Part shown: positions 15,398 through 24,593 of the stretch, piece after piece
How the letters are laid out: each line of letters starts with the position of its first letter
Position numbering within the stretch: position 1 is the first letter of the stretch
Assembly (NCBI RefSeq): GCF_001426905.1
Contig: NZ_LMFQ01000021.1
Coordinates: forward strand, 150,587 to 214,586
Reading direction: 5' to 3'
Origin: Caulobacter sp. Root1455
GTDB lineage: Bacteria > Pseudomonadota > Alphaproteobacteria > Caulobacterales > Caulobacteraceae
DNA length: 64,000 bases
Translations under genes and position numbers: made by a program
The notes under the pieces: generated by a model
Databases searched by the model: none
Told to the model about the DNA's origin: nothing
What the model saw: the letters and a program-made list of their open reading frames with translations, nothing else

Positions 15398-17818
15398 ATG
15401 TCTCAAGGCTTCGACTCGTCCAAGTTCCCCGGCATCCCCGGCGACTTCCCCGGTGATCTCCCCGCTCCGCGCATCTCCGACCTGGCCCGCCCGCGCGGAC
15501 CGGACGGCGGCGGTCCCACGCCGAACTATCTGGAGGGGCTGAACCCCGAACAGCGCGCCGCCGTCGAGGCGACCGAGGGTCCCGTGCTGGTGCTGGCCGG
15601 CGCCGGCACCGGCAAGACCCGGGTGCTGACCACCCGCCTAGCCCACATCCTGGCCACCGGCCGCGCCCGGCCGTGGGAGCTGCTGGTCGTCACCTTCACC
15701 AACAAGGCCGCCCGCGAGATGCGCGAGCGGATCACCCACATCATCGGCGACGAGGCCGAGGGCCTGCGCTGGCTGGGCACCTTCCACTCGGTGGCCGCCC
15801 AGATCCTGCGCCGCCACGCCGAGCTGGTGGGACTGAAATCCAGCTACACGATCATCGACACCGACGACCAGGAACGGCTGCTCAAGCAGCTGATCGAGGC
15901 CGCCGACATCGACGCCAAGCGCTGGACGCCGCGCGCCCTGGCCGGGCTGATCGACACCTGGAAGAACCGCGGCTGGACGCCCGACCGCGTACCGCAAAGC
16001 GAGGCCGGCGAGTTCGCCAACGGCCGGGGGATCACCCTCTATCGCCAGTACCAGGAGCGGCTGCGCATCCTGAACGCCTGCGACTTCGGCGACCTGCTGC
16101 TGCACAACATCACCATCTTCACGGCCAATCCGGACGTGCTGGCCGACTTCCAGCGGCGCTTCCAGTACGTGATGGTCGATGAGTACCAGGACACCAACGT
16201 CGCCCAGTACCTGTGGCTGCGACTGCTGGCCCAGGGTCGCCAGAACGTCTGCTGCGTCGGCGACGACGACCAGTCGATCTATGGCTGGCGCGGGGCCGAG
16301 GTCGACAACATCCTGCGCTTCGAGCGCGACTTCCCCGGCGCCAAGGTGATCAAGCTGGAGCGCAACTACCGCTCCACCGAGCACATCCTGGCCGCCGCCT
16401 CGGGCCTGATCGACGCCAACAAGAGCCGGTTGGGCAAGACCCTGTGGACCGAGGCCTCGGGCGGCGAGAAGGTCAAGGTCAGCGGCGTCTGGGACGGCGA
16501 GGCCGAGAGCCGGATGGTCGCCGACGAGATCGAGAAGGCCAAGCGGGCCGGCCGCAAGTACAGCCACATGGCCATACTGGTGCGCGCCTCGTTCCAGATG
16601 CGGGCCTTCGAAGAGCGGTTCGTGATGCTGCAGATCCCCTACAAGGTGGTCGGCGGCCCGCGGTTCTTCGAACGCGCCGAGATCCGCGACGCCCACGCCT
16701 ATCTGCGCCTGATCCAGTCGCCGGACGACGACCTGGCCTTCGAGCGGATCGTCAACACGCCCAAGCGCGGCATCGGCGACACCTCGGTGCAGAAGCTGCT
16801 GCAGATCGCCCGGCTGGAAGGGATCTCCACGGTCGACGCCGCCCGGGTGATCATCGGAAGCGACGACCTGCCGGCCCGCACGCGCACGGCGCTCAGCAAC
16901 TTCCTGCGCGACCTGGACCGCTGGCGGGCCCTGGCCGCCAACACCCCGCACCAGCGGGTGATGGAGGCGGTGCTGGAGGAGAGCGGCTACACCGACGCCC
17001 TGCGCCTGGACAAGGGTCCGACCAGCCAGACGCGGCTGGAGAACCTGAAGGAGCTGGTCCAGTCGATGAGCGCCTTCGACACGCTCGAGGGCTATCTGGA
17101 GCACGTCTCGCTGGTCATGGACCTGGACAAGGGCGCCGGCGACGACGCGGTGTGGATCATGACCCTGCACTCGGCCAAGGGGCTGGAGTTCCCGCTGGTC
17201 TTCCTGCCCGGCTGGGAGGAAGGCGTGTTCCCCAGCCAGCGCAGCATGGACGACAAGGGCGAGAAGGGCCTCGAGGAAGAGCGCCGCCTGGCCTATGTCG
17301 GCATCACCCGGGCCCGCGAGGAGGCCCGGATCAGCTTCGTGGCCAACCGCCAGGTCTATGGCCGCTGGACCAGCCAGCTGCCGTCGCGGTTCGTCGATGA
17401 ACTGCCCCTGGCCCACGTCGATGCGGCCTCGGAGACCGGCTATTACGGCGGCGGGCCGGGCATGCAACAGACCGTGTCGTCGCGCTGGGACGACCCGGGG
17501 ACCAGCACCTTCACCGCCGGCAGCTATGACAGTCCCGGCTGGAAGCGGGCCCAGGAGCGCGCCTCCGGTTTCGGCGAGCGCGGCGCGAGCTGGCGCAGCG
17601 GCGGCTCGGCCGCGCGCTCGGCCCCGATCGAGGGCGAAGGCCGGCTGGTGGCGGTTTCGGCCAGTTCGGCGGCCAGCGCCTATACGCGCGGCGACCGGGT
17701 GTTCCACGTCAAGTTCGGTTACGGCAAGGTCACCGGCGTCGAGGGCAACAAGCTGTCGGTGTCGTTCGACAAGGCCGGCGACAAGAAGGTGATCGACAGC
17801 TTCGTGGAAAAGGCCTGA
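15398..17818 (+). CDS. uvrD: UvrD/PcrA/Rep-family 3'-5' DNA helicase
   Basis: An 806-residue SF1A helicase. Motifs in order: Q-motif region LEGLNPEQRAAVEATEGP, Walker A AGAGTGKTRVLTTRLA, motif Ia VTFTNKAAREMRER, Walker B MVDEYQDTN, motif III VGDDDQSIYGWRGAEV, motif IV LERNYRS, motif V TLHSAKGLEFPLVFLPG and motif VI YVGITRAREEA. The C-terminal Tudor-like tail (RVFHVKFGYGKVTGVEGNKL) binds RNA polymerase in UvrD/PcrA. It acts in nucleotide excision and mismatch repair. ATG at 15398 is chosen; an in-frame TTG at 15380 has no better signal. Confidence 0.95.
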   Translation: MSQGFDSSKFPGIPGDFPGDLPAPRISDLARPRGPDGGGPTPNYLEGLNPEQRAAVEATEGPVLVLAGAGTGKTRVLTTRLAHILATGRARPWELLVVTFTNKAAREMRERITHIIGDEAEGLRWLGTFHSVAAQILRRHAELVGLKSSYTIIDTDDQERLLKQLIEAADIDAKRWTPRALAGLIDTWKNRGWTPDRVPQSEAGEFANGRGITLYRQYQERLRILNACDFGDLLLHNITIFTANPDVLADFQRRFQYVMVDEYQDTNVAQYLWLRLLAQGRQNVCCVGDDDQSIYGWRGAEVDNILRFERDFPGAKVIKLERNYRSTEHILAAASGLIDANKSRLGKTLWTEASGGEKVKVSGVWDGEAESRMVADEIEKAKRAGRKYSHMAILVRASFQMRAFEERFVMLQIPYKVVGGPRFFERAEIRDAHAYLRLIQSPDDDLAFERIVNTPKRGIGDTSVQKLLQIARLEGISTVDAARVIIGSDDLPARTRTALSNFLRDLDRWRALAANTPHQRVMEAVLEESGYTDALRLDKGPTSQTRLENLKELVQSMSAFDTLEGYLEHVSLVMDLDKGAGDDAVWIMTLHSAKGLEFPLVFLPGWEEGVFPSQRSMDDKGEKGLEEERRLAYVGITRAREEARISFVANRQVYGRWTSQLPSRFVDELPLAHVDAASETGYYGGGPGMQQTVSSRWDDPGTSTFTAGSYDSPGWKRAQERASGFGERGASWRSGGSAARSAPIEGEGRLVAVSASSAASAYTRGDRVFHVKFGYGKVTGVEGNKLSVSFDKAGDKKVIDSFVEKA

Positions 17819-17902
17819 GGCGAGACCGGAATCCGGCTGATTGACGGGGCTGGAGAGAGGGCCGAGCGTCACCAGAGGTCGAAAACCCCTGGAGGACTCG
17901 CC

Positions 17903-18328
17903 TTGAAATCCGCCGCCCTGATCGCGACCGCGGTCGCTCTCCTGTTGCCCTGCGCGGCCCACGCCGCGGCCTGCGACACCCTGAAGAACGCCACCTATGC
18001 CGGGATCATGCGCGGCAAGTTCGACGCCTATCCGGACGCCTTCGCCGGCTCCAGCCTGACGTTCGACGCCAGCGGCGTGGGCGCCGGGCGCGGCGTGATC
18101 GGCTATGATCCCGCCAGCACGGCGGCGGTCCAGAGCCCCTATGCCGGGGTGACCTGCACCTCCAACGCGGACGGAACGACCGGTGTGCTGAACTTCGGTC
18201 CCAGCCTGGGCAACAACAGCTTCACGGTGTTCGACGGCGGGGCCCGCATCTGGATGAAACACGAGATCCCCGGGCGTCCGATCGCCGGCTGGCTGTTCCG
18301 CCTGCCGCCGGCTCCCCGCGCGCGCTGA
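17903..18328 (+). CDS. Secreted hypothetical protein
   Basis: A 141-residue protein with a TTG start supported by GGAGG nine bases upstream. Signal peptide KSAALIATAVALLLPCAAHA, then a mature domain starting ACDTLKNATYAGIMRGKFDAY with two cysteines (ACD and VTCTS) that may form a disulphide. The middle is beta-rich and Gly-rich (LTFDASGVGAGRGVIGYDPA). No family recognised. Positioned between the helicase and an exonuclease, but with an export signal it is unlikely to take part in repair. Confidence 0.75.
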   Translation: MKSAALIATAVALLLPCAAHAAACDTLKNATYAGIMRGKFDAYPDAFAGSSLTFDASGVGAGRGVIGYDPASTAAVQSPYAGVTCTSNADGTTGVLNFGPSLGNNSFTVFDGGARIWMKHEIPGRPIAGWLFRLPPAPRAR

Positions 18329-18390
18329 CGGCCTGATCGCCGGGTCGAATCGCACGTTGGATCGAGCGCCACCGCCCCCATATTCAGCTG

Positions 18391-19140
18391 ATGCTCACTC
18401 CCCGTGTCCGCGTCGTCGATCTGGAGACCGCCGGAAACGGTCCGCACGACGTCTGTGAGATCGGCTGGCAGGACGTCACCCTGGGCTCGAACGGCCGCTG
18501 GCGCGTCGATGAGGAGCGCGGATCGCGACTGGTCAATCCCGGTCGCCCGATCACGCCCGAGACGATGGCGGTCCACCACATCATCGACGCCGACGTCGCC
18601 GGCGCGCCGTTCTGGAAGGACGTCGCGGCCGACGTCCTGAAGCCCGAAGGCGAAATCCGGGCGCTGGCCGCCCACCGCGCGGCTTTCGAGCAGCGATACT
18701 GCACGCCAAGGTTCACGGGCGGCGCCCCCTGGATCTGCACCTGGAAATGCGCCCTGCGGCTATGGCCGCACCTGACCAGCTTCTCCAACCAGATGCTGCG
18801 CTATCAGCGCATGCCCGAGGGGCTGATCCGAGAGCTGGGCCTGCCGGCGCACCGAGCCCTGCCGGACGCCTATGTCACGGCCCACCATCTGCGCGACATG
18901 CTCAATCAGGCCTCGTTGGAGCAACTCCTGGCCTGGAGCCGCGAGCCGGGCCTGCTGCCGCGCGTGCCGAATGGTCCCGAACGCGGCAAGCCCTGGGATC
19001 GTCTCGCCGCCGACGTGCTGCAAGCGCTGGCCCAGGACCGCGACCCGAACCTCCGCTTCAGCGCCGAGACCGAGCTGCGCCGTCGAGGCGAAGCGCCCCC
19101 GGCCGGAGCGGCGGAGCCGGCGCAGCGGACCCTGCTCTGA
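18391..19140 (+). CDS. DnaQ-like 3'-5' exonuclease domain protein
   Basis: A 249-residue protein of the DEDD exonuclease fold. Exo I is VRVVDLETAG (Asp and Glu metal ligands), Exo II is probably in IRALAAHRAAFEQRY, and Exo III is GLPAHRALPDAYVTAHHL (His and Asp ligands). This is the layout of DNA polymerase III epsilon-type or RNase T-type nucleases. The last third (AWSREPGLLPRVPNG...) resembles the short tail seen in stand-alone proofreading-like exonucleases. Partner polymerase unknown. Confidence 0.85.
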   Translation: MLTPRVRVVDLETAGNGPHDVCEIGWQDVTLGSNGRWRVDEERGSRLVNPGRPITPETMAVHHIIDADVAGAPFWKDVAADVLKPEGEIRALAAHRAAFEQRYCTPRFTGGAPWICTWKCALRLWPHLTSFSNQMLRYQRMPEGLIRELGLPAHRALPDAYVTAHHLRDMLNQASLEQLLAWSREPGLLPRVPNGPERGKPWDRLAADVLQALAQDRDPNLRFSAETELRRRGEAPPAGAAEPAQRTLL

Positions 19141-19228
19141 CGGCTTGCGACGGCCGCCGCAATCCCGATCAAATGCCGCCCGGACCGACGCGCTATCTCT
19201 TCCGCTCGCTTCGTCACGAGACCCGTTC

Positions 19229-20065
19229 ATGAACCCCGTCGAGCAAGCCATCTGGTTCATCGAGAGCCATTCCGCCCAGCCTCTGGACCTGGACGAGATC
19301 GCTCAAAGCGGCGGGGTCTCGCGCTTCCACATGTCCCGCGCCTTCGTGGTCGCCACCGGCCGTCCGGTGATCGGCTATCTGCGGGCGCGACGGCTGACGG
19401 AGGCCGCGCGGCGGTTGGCGCAAGGGGCTCCCGACATCCTGTCGGTGGCCTTGGAGGCCGGCTACGGCTCGCACGAGGCGTTCACCCGCGCGTTCGGCGA
19501 CCAGTTCGGGATCACCCCCGAGCAGGTGCGCGCGGCGCGCGACCTGGAAACCCTGCAGCTCGTGGAGCCCATCGTGCTGGACACAAGCCTTCGAACCGAC
19601 CTTCCCCCGCCGCGCCTCGAACAGGGCCGCGCCCTGCTGATCGCCGGCCTGACCGGCCGCTACGGCTGCGAGGGCCCCGGCGGCATCCCCGCCCAGTGGC
19701 AGCGCTTCGGCGAGCATATCGGCCACATCCCGGGCGAGCTCGGGAACGTGGCCTACGGCGTCGTGCTGAACGGCGACGACCTGGGCAATTTCGACTATGT
19801 CAGCGGCGTCGAGGTGGCCGACTTCTCCGACCTGCCCGAGGGCTTCGTGTCGGTGCGGATCCCAGCCCAGCTCTACGCGGTGTTCCACCACGCCGGGCAC
19901 GTCTCGACCATCCGCCGGACCATGCACACCATCTACACGCAGTGGCTGCCGGAGTCGGACTACGAGCCGGCCGACGCGCCGTTCTTCGAGCGCTATGGAC
20001 CGGAGTTCGATCCGCGCACCGGCGAGGGCGGGCTGGAGGCGTGGATTCCGGTGAAGGCGAAGTAG
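19229..20065 (+). CDS. AraC-family regulator with GyrI-like effector domain
   Basis: A 278-residue protein. The N-terminal double HTH begins MNPVEQAIWFIESHSAQPLD and includes IAQSGGVSRFHMSRAFV and ALEAGYGSHEAFTRAFGDQF. The GyrI-like/AraC effector-binding domain runs from about residue 115 to the end (LIAGLTGRYGCEG..., VPAQLYAVFHHAGHVSTIRRT). This is the SoxS-Rob/GyrI arrangement for sensing hydrophobic drugs. ATG at 19229 removes a long in-frame extension. No efflux gene is adjacent. Confidence 0.9.
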   Translation: MNPVEQAIWFIESHSAQPLDLDEIAQSGGVSRFHMSRAFVVATGRPVIGYLRARRLTEAARRLAQGAPDILSVALEAGYGSHEAFTRAFGDQFGITPEQVRAARDLETLQLVEPIVLDTSLRTDLPPPRLEQGRALLIAGLTGRYGCEGPGGIPAQWQRFGEHIGHIPGELGNVAYGVVLNGDDLGNFDYVSGVEVADFSDLPEGFVSVRIPAQLYAVFHHAGHVSTIRRTMHTIYTQWLPESDYEPADAPFFERYGPEFDPRTGEGGLEAWIPVKAK

Positions 20066-20080
20066 GCCTCGGCTGACTTT

Positions 20081-20146
20081 GGGGACACACACCCACGGCA
20101 AGGCCAGCGAAAGTCTGGCGATGCTTTCGGGTGGGTGTGTGTCCCC
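20081..20146. repeat. REP-type palindrome (GGGGACACACACCCAC)
   Basis: GGGGACACACACCCAC at 20081-20096 and its exact reverse complement GTGGGTGTGTGTCCCC at 20131-20146, with a 34-bp interior that has a minor GCCAG..CTGGC stem. The GTGTGTGTCCCC-type core is typical of REP sequences mobilised by RAYT (Y1) transposases. It lies between two convergent genes. Confidence 0.75.
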
Positions 20147-20162
20147 TACTTCTCCCGGTGAA

Positions 20163-20720
20163 CTACTTGCCCCGGACCCGCGCCGGATTGCCCACCACCG
20201 TCGCGCCCTTGGGCACGTCGCGGGTGACCACGCTGCCGGCCCCGATGATGGCGTCGTCGCCGACCGTCACGCCGGGCAGAATGATCGAACCGCCGCCGAT
20301 CCAGACGTTCTCGCCGATCACCACAGGCCGGGAATATTCGATGCCCGTGCGACGCTCGACCGGGTCGCGTGGATGCTCGGCGGTGTAGATCTGGACATGC
20401 GGCCCGATCGTCGTGGCCGCGCCGATGGTCACCTGGGTGACGTCCAGGATCACGCAGTTGAAGTTGAGGAACACCCCCTCGCCGATCGAGATGTTGTAGC
20501 CGTAGTCGCAGTGGAACGGCGGCCGGATGCTGACGCGGTCGCCGACCTGCGCCAGCAGTTCGCGCAGCAGGGCGTGGCGCTCCGACGGCGGCAGATCCAG
20601 GGCGTTGTAGCGGCCCATCCAGGCCACCGCCGCCTCGTGGTCGGCCATGATCTCAGGATCGATGGGGCTGTAGAGATCGCCGGCCAGCATGCGCTGCTTC
20701 TGGGTGCGAATGTCGGTCAC
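20163..20720 (-). CDS. Sugar O-acetyltransferase, hexapeptide-repeat (maltose acetyltransferase type)
   Basis: A 185-residue protein with a GTG start (VTDIRTQKQRMLAGDLYSPI). The N-terminal Mac domain is followed by a left-handed beta helix: FHCDYGYNISIGEGVFLNFN, VTIGAATTIGPHVQIYTAEH (catalytic His of the trimeric enzyme) and VIGENVWIGGGSIILPG. It transfers acetyl from acetyl-CoA to a sugar such as maltose, glucose or galactoside. GGGAG lies 10 bases upstream of GTG. Confidence 0.9.
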   Translation of the reverse strand: MTDIRTQKQRMLAGDLYSPIDPEIMADHEAAVAWMGRYNALDLPPSERHALLRELLAQVGDRVSIRPPFHCDYGYNISIGEGVFLNFNCVILDVTQVTIGAATTIGPHVQIYTAEHPRDPVERRTGIEYSRPVVIGENVWIGGGSIILPGVTVGDDAIIGAGSVVTRDVPKGATVVGNPARVRGK

Positions 20721-20796
20721 GAGGCGAAGGCTCCCTACTCGCCTCCTCCATGCCAGACGGCGGACCCGACGACAAATCCCGTGCGGCTGGGACGCC

Positions 20797-21063
20797 CTAG
20801 AAGCGCTCCAGCGCCTCGCGCACCACGTCCGGCGCATGGTCGATGACCCGCAGATAGGCCGTCAGGGCCGCGTCGGGCCGGGCCTGACCCAGCTCCAGGG
20901 CCGCCAACTGGGCCAGGGGGATGCAGAAGGCCCGCGCGAACTCGTCCTGCGACAGGCCGCTGCGCCACCGCACGCCCTGCACCAGGGCCCGGGCCGACCG
21001 AACGTGGCCGGGGTCGGCCTGTTCGTCGACGGCCATGTCGGCGGTGATCTGGGATCTGGTCAT
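20797..21063 (-). CDS. Xre-type helix-turn-helix protein, HigA/antitoxin-like
   Basis: An 88-residue protein. HTH: VRWRSGLSQDEFARAFCIPLAQLAALELGQARP, split here as GLSQDEFARAF and LAQLAALELGQ; the C-terminal YLRVIDHAPDVVREALERF matches HigA/MqsA/NadS-type antitoxin tails. No RelE-like toxin lies next to it within the window: the neighbours are an acetyltransferase and a secreted protein. It may be an orphan antitoxin or a solo regulator. Confidence 0.8.
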   Translation of the reverse strand: MTRSQITADMAVDEQADPGHVRSARALVQGVRWRSGLSQDEFARAFCIPLAQLAALELGQARPDAALTAYLRVIDHAPDVVREALERF

Positions 21064-21155
21064 CTAACGCTCCTGGCACTTCCCCCCTTGGGCGAGGTGT
21101 GTAGGCGCGTTCCGTTGCAGGAATTCGACGCCATTGCGTCGGATGAGCGACTCTA

Positions 21156-21653
21156 TCAGGGCTTTTTGGGCGCCGGCGTTCTCGCCGGCAGGCCGGTCAT
21201 GGCCCGGGCCCTCGTCTCGACGGCCTCAACGCCCTTCAGCGGATCGCCGGCCGCCTCGAGCATGCCGTTGAACAGCTTCAGATCCTTGGTGCTGATCTTC
21301 TGGACGCCCTTGTCCCTGGCCCACTCCAGGCCGATCAGCTGACCCAGGCGGCAGGCCTTGGGCAGCAGGGTCGGCTGCTCGGTCGGCCCGCCCTTGACCA
21401 GCAGCTTGCCGACGATGTCGTTCCAGTTGGGCGAGCCCGGGAAGCAGAACGACAGGCGATCGCAGGTCCCGGTCCAGAACCGCTTGTACCAGCGCAGATG
21501 CTCGTCGGTGTCGAAGCGGATGGCGTCGGTCGGCTTGATCAGGAACTGGCAATCGGCGCGCACGAACTCGCCCGCCCGAGCAGCCGGCGCGATCCCCAGA
21601 AACACCACGGCCGCCAGGGCCGTCCAACCTCGAAACAACACCAACGGAGACAT
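21156..21653 (-). CDS. Secreted hypothetical protein with four Cys
   Basis: A 165-residue protein with a signal peptide (LVLFRGWTALAAVVFLGIAP, Ala-rich cleavage at ARAGEF). The mature part has CQFLIKPTD, GTCDRLSFCFPGS and KACRLGQLIGL, giving four cysteines that probably pair in the periplasm, and ends with a Pro/Lys-rich ARTPAPKKP tail. The layout (F.A.C, ...G...C.GF..G) is loosely like Rap1a/Tai-type secreted immunity proteins, but similarity is too weak to claim. Function unknown. Confidence 0.72.
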   Translation of the reverse strand: MSPLVLFRGWTALAAVVFLGIAPAARAGEFVRADCQFLIKPTDAIRFDTDEHLRWYKRFWTGTCDRLSFCFPGSPNWNDIVGKLLVKGGPTEQPTLLPKACRLGQLIGLEWARDKGVQKISTKDLKLFNGMLEAAGDPLKGVEAVETRARAMTGLPARTPAPKKP

Positions 21654-21707
21654 TCCCGAGCGACGCGTCCCTTTCAGACGGTCTATGAAAACCAGATATC
21701 GCGCTGA

Positions 21708-24524
21708 TTAAGAACGGTCTTCCGACAAAAATGCGGCGGTGGCCTCGATCGCCTCGACCAGGCCCACGCGCTCGATCGTCACGCCCTCGGGCAAGCTGGA
21801 GAACAGGCGGGTCGGGGCGGCGGCGTCCAGCATCACGAACACCCCCCGATCGTCGGCCCGGCGGATCAGGCGGCCGAAGGCCTGGCTGATGCGGGCGCGC
21901 GCGGTGCTGTCATCATACCCCTTGCCGCCAAATCTCGCGCGGCGGGCCTTGTGCAGCACGTCGGGACGCGGCCACGGCACGCGGTCGAAGACCAGCAGGC
22001 GCAGGGACCGGCCCGGCACGTCGATGCCGTCGCGGATCGCGTCTGTGCCTAGCAGGCACGCGTCCTCCTCGGCCCGGAAGATGTCGACCAGGGCGCCGGC
22101 CTCCAGCGGATCGACGTGCTGGGCGTAGAGCGCCAGGCCTTGGTCGGCCAGGGGCGCGGCGATCCGTTCATGCACGGCCTTCAGCCTTCGGATGGCGGTG
22201 AACAGGCCCAGCCCGCCGCCGCCGGCCGCCAGGAACAGCTCGCGCATCGCCGCCGAGACTTGGCGCGGATCGTCCTTGCCGACGTCGGTGACCACGAAGG
22301 CGCGGGTGTTCTTCGCGTAGTCGAACGGCGAGACCAGGCGCAGCACCTTGGGCGACTGCGGCAGGCGCGCGGCGCCGGTGCGCATCTCGGCCAGGGCGAA
22401 CGGGTCTTCCAGAGCCGGGTCGGTCAGGGTGGCGCTGGTCACCAGCACGCCATGGGCGGGGCTCAGCACCGCGGCGCGCAGCGGTTCGGTCGGGTCCACC
22501 CAATGGCGGCGGCAGGCGGCGTCGACGACGCGGCCGTAGAGGAAGGTCGCCTCGAACCAGTCGACGAACTCCGGGTCGTCTTCCGCATCCTCGTCGATGG
22601 CCTTCAGGATCGAGCGCCAAGCCGGCAGGGTCATGCGGGCCCGGCGGTCCAGGCCGCGCAGCGCGCCCTCGATCCGCGCGCGCTCCGAGGTCGGCAGGGT
22701 GTCGGTCTCCTCGTCCAGCACGTCTTCCAGGTGGCGGGCCAGGGCCAGCAGCGGGGCCTCGATGGCGGCCAGGGCCCGGGAAGCCTCGCCGGCCCGTTCG
22801 CGGACCAGGTCGATGGCCGGACGGGCGGCGCATTGCAGCCCCTGCTCGGCCGCGCCGGGACGGTCGGTGACTCGAGCCCGCAGCTGTTCAATCACCGAGA
22901 CCAAGTATGTTTCAATAGGGCCGATCGGATTGACCTGGCCGTCCGGCGGCGCGATGCGGCCCGACCAGCCCTCGCCCGGCAAGGCGGCGGCGGCCTGAAG
23001 CGCGGCGTTCAGGGCCGCGCGGGCCCCCTCGCGCTCTCCGATGATGTCCAGCAGACGGGCTTCCAGCCCCCTGCCCCGCCGGCCGCGCCCCTCGGGCCCG
23101 CGCAACCAGCGCCGCAGCTCGGCCGCCTCCGCGCCCGAGAGCGCCGCCGAAAAGGCGCTGTCGGCGGCGTCGAACAGATGGTGGCCCTCGTCGAAGACGA
23201 TGCGCTTGAGCGAGGTGGTCTCGTTGTCGCCCTTCAGGCCGCGCGCCGCCCGCGCCCCGTCGAAGGCGGCCTGGCTCAGCACCAGGGCGTGGTTGGCGAT
23301 GACGATGTCGGCCCGCTTGGAGGCCCGCACGGCCTTTTCGATGAAGCAGACGCGATAGTGCTGGCAGCCGGCGTGGATGCACTCGCCGCGCCGGTCGACC
23401 AGGTTGGCCGGCCCAGCCTGGACCGAGGGCGCGATGGCGAACAGGGTCGGCAGCCAGGCCGGGAAGTCGCCGCCGGTCATGTCGCCGTCGCGGCTGACGC
23501 GGGCCCAGCGGGCCGCCAGCGCCAGGCCGATCAGATCGCCGTTGCCCAGCTGGGCGGTGTTGACCTGCTCCTGAAAGTTCAGCAGGCAGATGTAGTTCTC
23601 GCGGCCCTTGCGGACCACCGCCTTGCGGGCCCGGACCAGCGGGTCGGGATAGATCGCGTGGCTTTCGCGCTCGATCTGGCGCTGTAGGGCGCGGGTGTAG
23701 GTGCTGATCCACACCGAAGGGCCGTTGGCCTCGGCCCACAGCGAGGCCGGGGCCAGATAGCCCAGGGTCTTGCCGACCCCGGTGCCGGCCTCGGCCAGCA
23801 TCATCTGCGGCTCGCCCTCGCGCTCGCGGGGGGCGAAGGCGTAGGCGGCCTCGCGGGCGAAGGTGTCCTGGGCCTCGCGCACCTCGTCCAGGCCCGAACG
23901 GTGCAGCAGTTCGCGCAGCCGTTCACTGGCCCGTTCCGGATCGACGGGACGCGAACCGGGCTCGCCGGGCGGCGCCTGGTCCTCCCACTCGGTGGCGCGG
24001 GCCCAGACGTCCAGGCCGGAACTGCGGAACTGATTGCCGAACGGCGCCGAACGCAGGGCGCCGACCACCGCCGGTCCCCAGGCCCAGCCGGCCCGGGCCA
24101 GGGTCTCGGCGACGGCCAGGGCCTCCTCGCGCGACGGCCGGGGCGTCAGGGCCAGCTCGTGCAGCAGCGCCGCGGCGGCGTCCCGCAGGGTCTGAGCTTG
24201 GGCGGCCGCGCCCTTGGGCTCGGGCAGGCCCAGCGCCGTGGCCAGCCCTACCGCCGACGGCGCGCAGAAGGTGGCCGGCCGGGTGAAGGCGTAGAGCTCC
24301 AGCACGTCGAATACGCCGCGCCCGCGAGCCGGGGCCTGCAGGTTCAGCCGTTTGGCGGTCATCGCGGCGTGGGCCACCAGCACCGGCCCGTACTCGAACA
24401 GGTCGCGGGCGTCGGGCGTGCGCATGACCCGCCCCTCGCCCGAGCCGTCGGCGACGCCGGCGCGCGGGCCGGGCAGAACCACCAGGGCGGGGGCGAGATC
24501 GAGGGCGGGAATCTGTGCGGTCAC
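21708..24524 (-). CDS. DinG-like ATP-dependent DNA helicase with Fe-S cluster
   Basis: A 938-residue XPD/DinG-family helicase with a GTG start. The N-terminal 190 residues resemble an exonuclease-like domain lacking obvious catalytic motifs. Walker A is AEAGTGVGKTLGYLAP, and the DEGH box is FDEGHHLFDAADSAF. Between them sit the Fe-S cysteines: ENYICLLNF and CIHAGCQHYRVCFIE. Motif VI is ARISQAFGRLIRRADDRG. It unwinds 5'-3' at damaged or R-loop DNA. The family name is sure; the exact substrate is not. Confidence 0.93.
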   Translation of the reverse strand: MTAQIPALDLAPALVVLPGPRAGVADGSGEGRVMRTPDARDLFEYGPVLVAHAAMTAKRLNLQAPARGRGVFDVLELYAFTRPATFCAPSAVGLATALGLPEPKGAAAQAQTLRDAAAALLHELALTPRPSREEALAVAETLARAGWAWGPAVVGALRSAPFGNQFRSSGLDVWARATEWEDQAPPGEPGSRPVDPERASERLRELLHRSGLDEVREAQDTFAREAAYAFAPREREGEPQMMLAEAGTGVGKTLGYLAPASLWAEANGPSVWISTYTRALQRQIERESHAIYPDPLVRARKAVVRKGRENYICLLNFQEQVNTAQLGNGDLIGLALAARWARVSRDGDMTGGDFPAWLPTLFAIAPSVQAGPANLVDRRGECIHAGCQHYRVCFIEKAVRASKRADIVIANHALVLSQAAFDGARAARGLKGDNETTSLKRIVFDEGHHLFDAADSAFSAALSGAEAAELRRWLRGPEGRGRRGRGLEARLLDIIGEREGARAALNAALQAAAALPGEGWSGRIAPPDGQVNPIGPIETYLVSVIEQLRARVTDRPGAAEQGLQCAARPAIDLVRERAGEASRALAAIEAPLLALARHLEDVLDEETDTLPTSERARIEGALRGLDRRARMTLPAWRSILKAIDEDAEDDPEFVDWFEATFLYGRVVDAACRRHWVDPTEPLRAAVLSPAHGVLVTSATLTDPALEDPFALAEMRTGAARLPQSPKVLRLVSPFDYAKNTRAFVVTDVGKDDPRQVSAAMRELFLAAGGGGLGLFTAIRRLKAVHERIAAPLADQGLALYAQHVDPLEAGALVDIFRAEEDACLLGTDAIRDGIDVPGRSLRLLVFDRVPWPRPDVLHKARRARFGGKGYDDSTARARISQAFGRLIRRADDRGVFVMLDAAAPTRLFSSLPEGVTIERVGLVEAIEATAAFLSEDRS

Positions 24525-24593
24525 GCCCCTGATTTAGCAGGTCGGCGGCCGAAACAAAATGCGAACGAAGGGCTCGAGCCTTTTTACGGGGCT

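Noticed and set aside
15638..18355. 905-codon minus-strand frame opposite the UvrD-type helicase
   Set aside because: Antisense artefact of GC-rich codon use.
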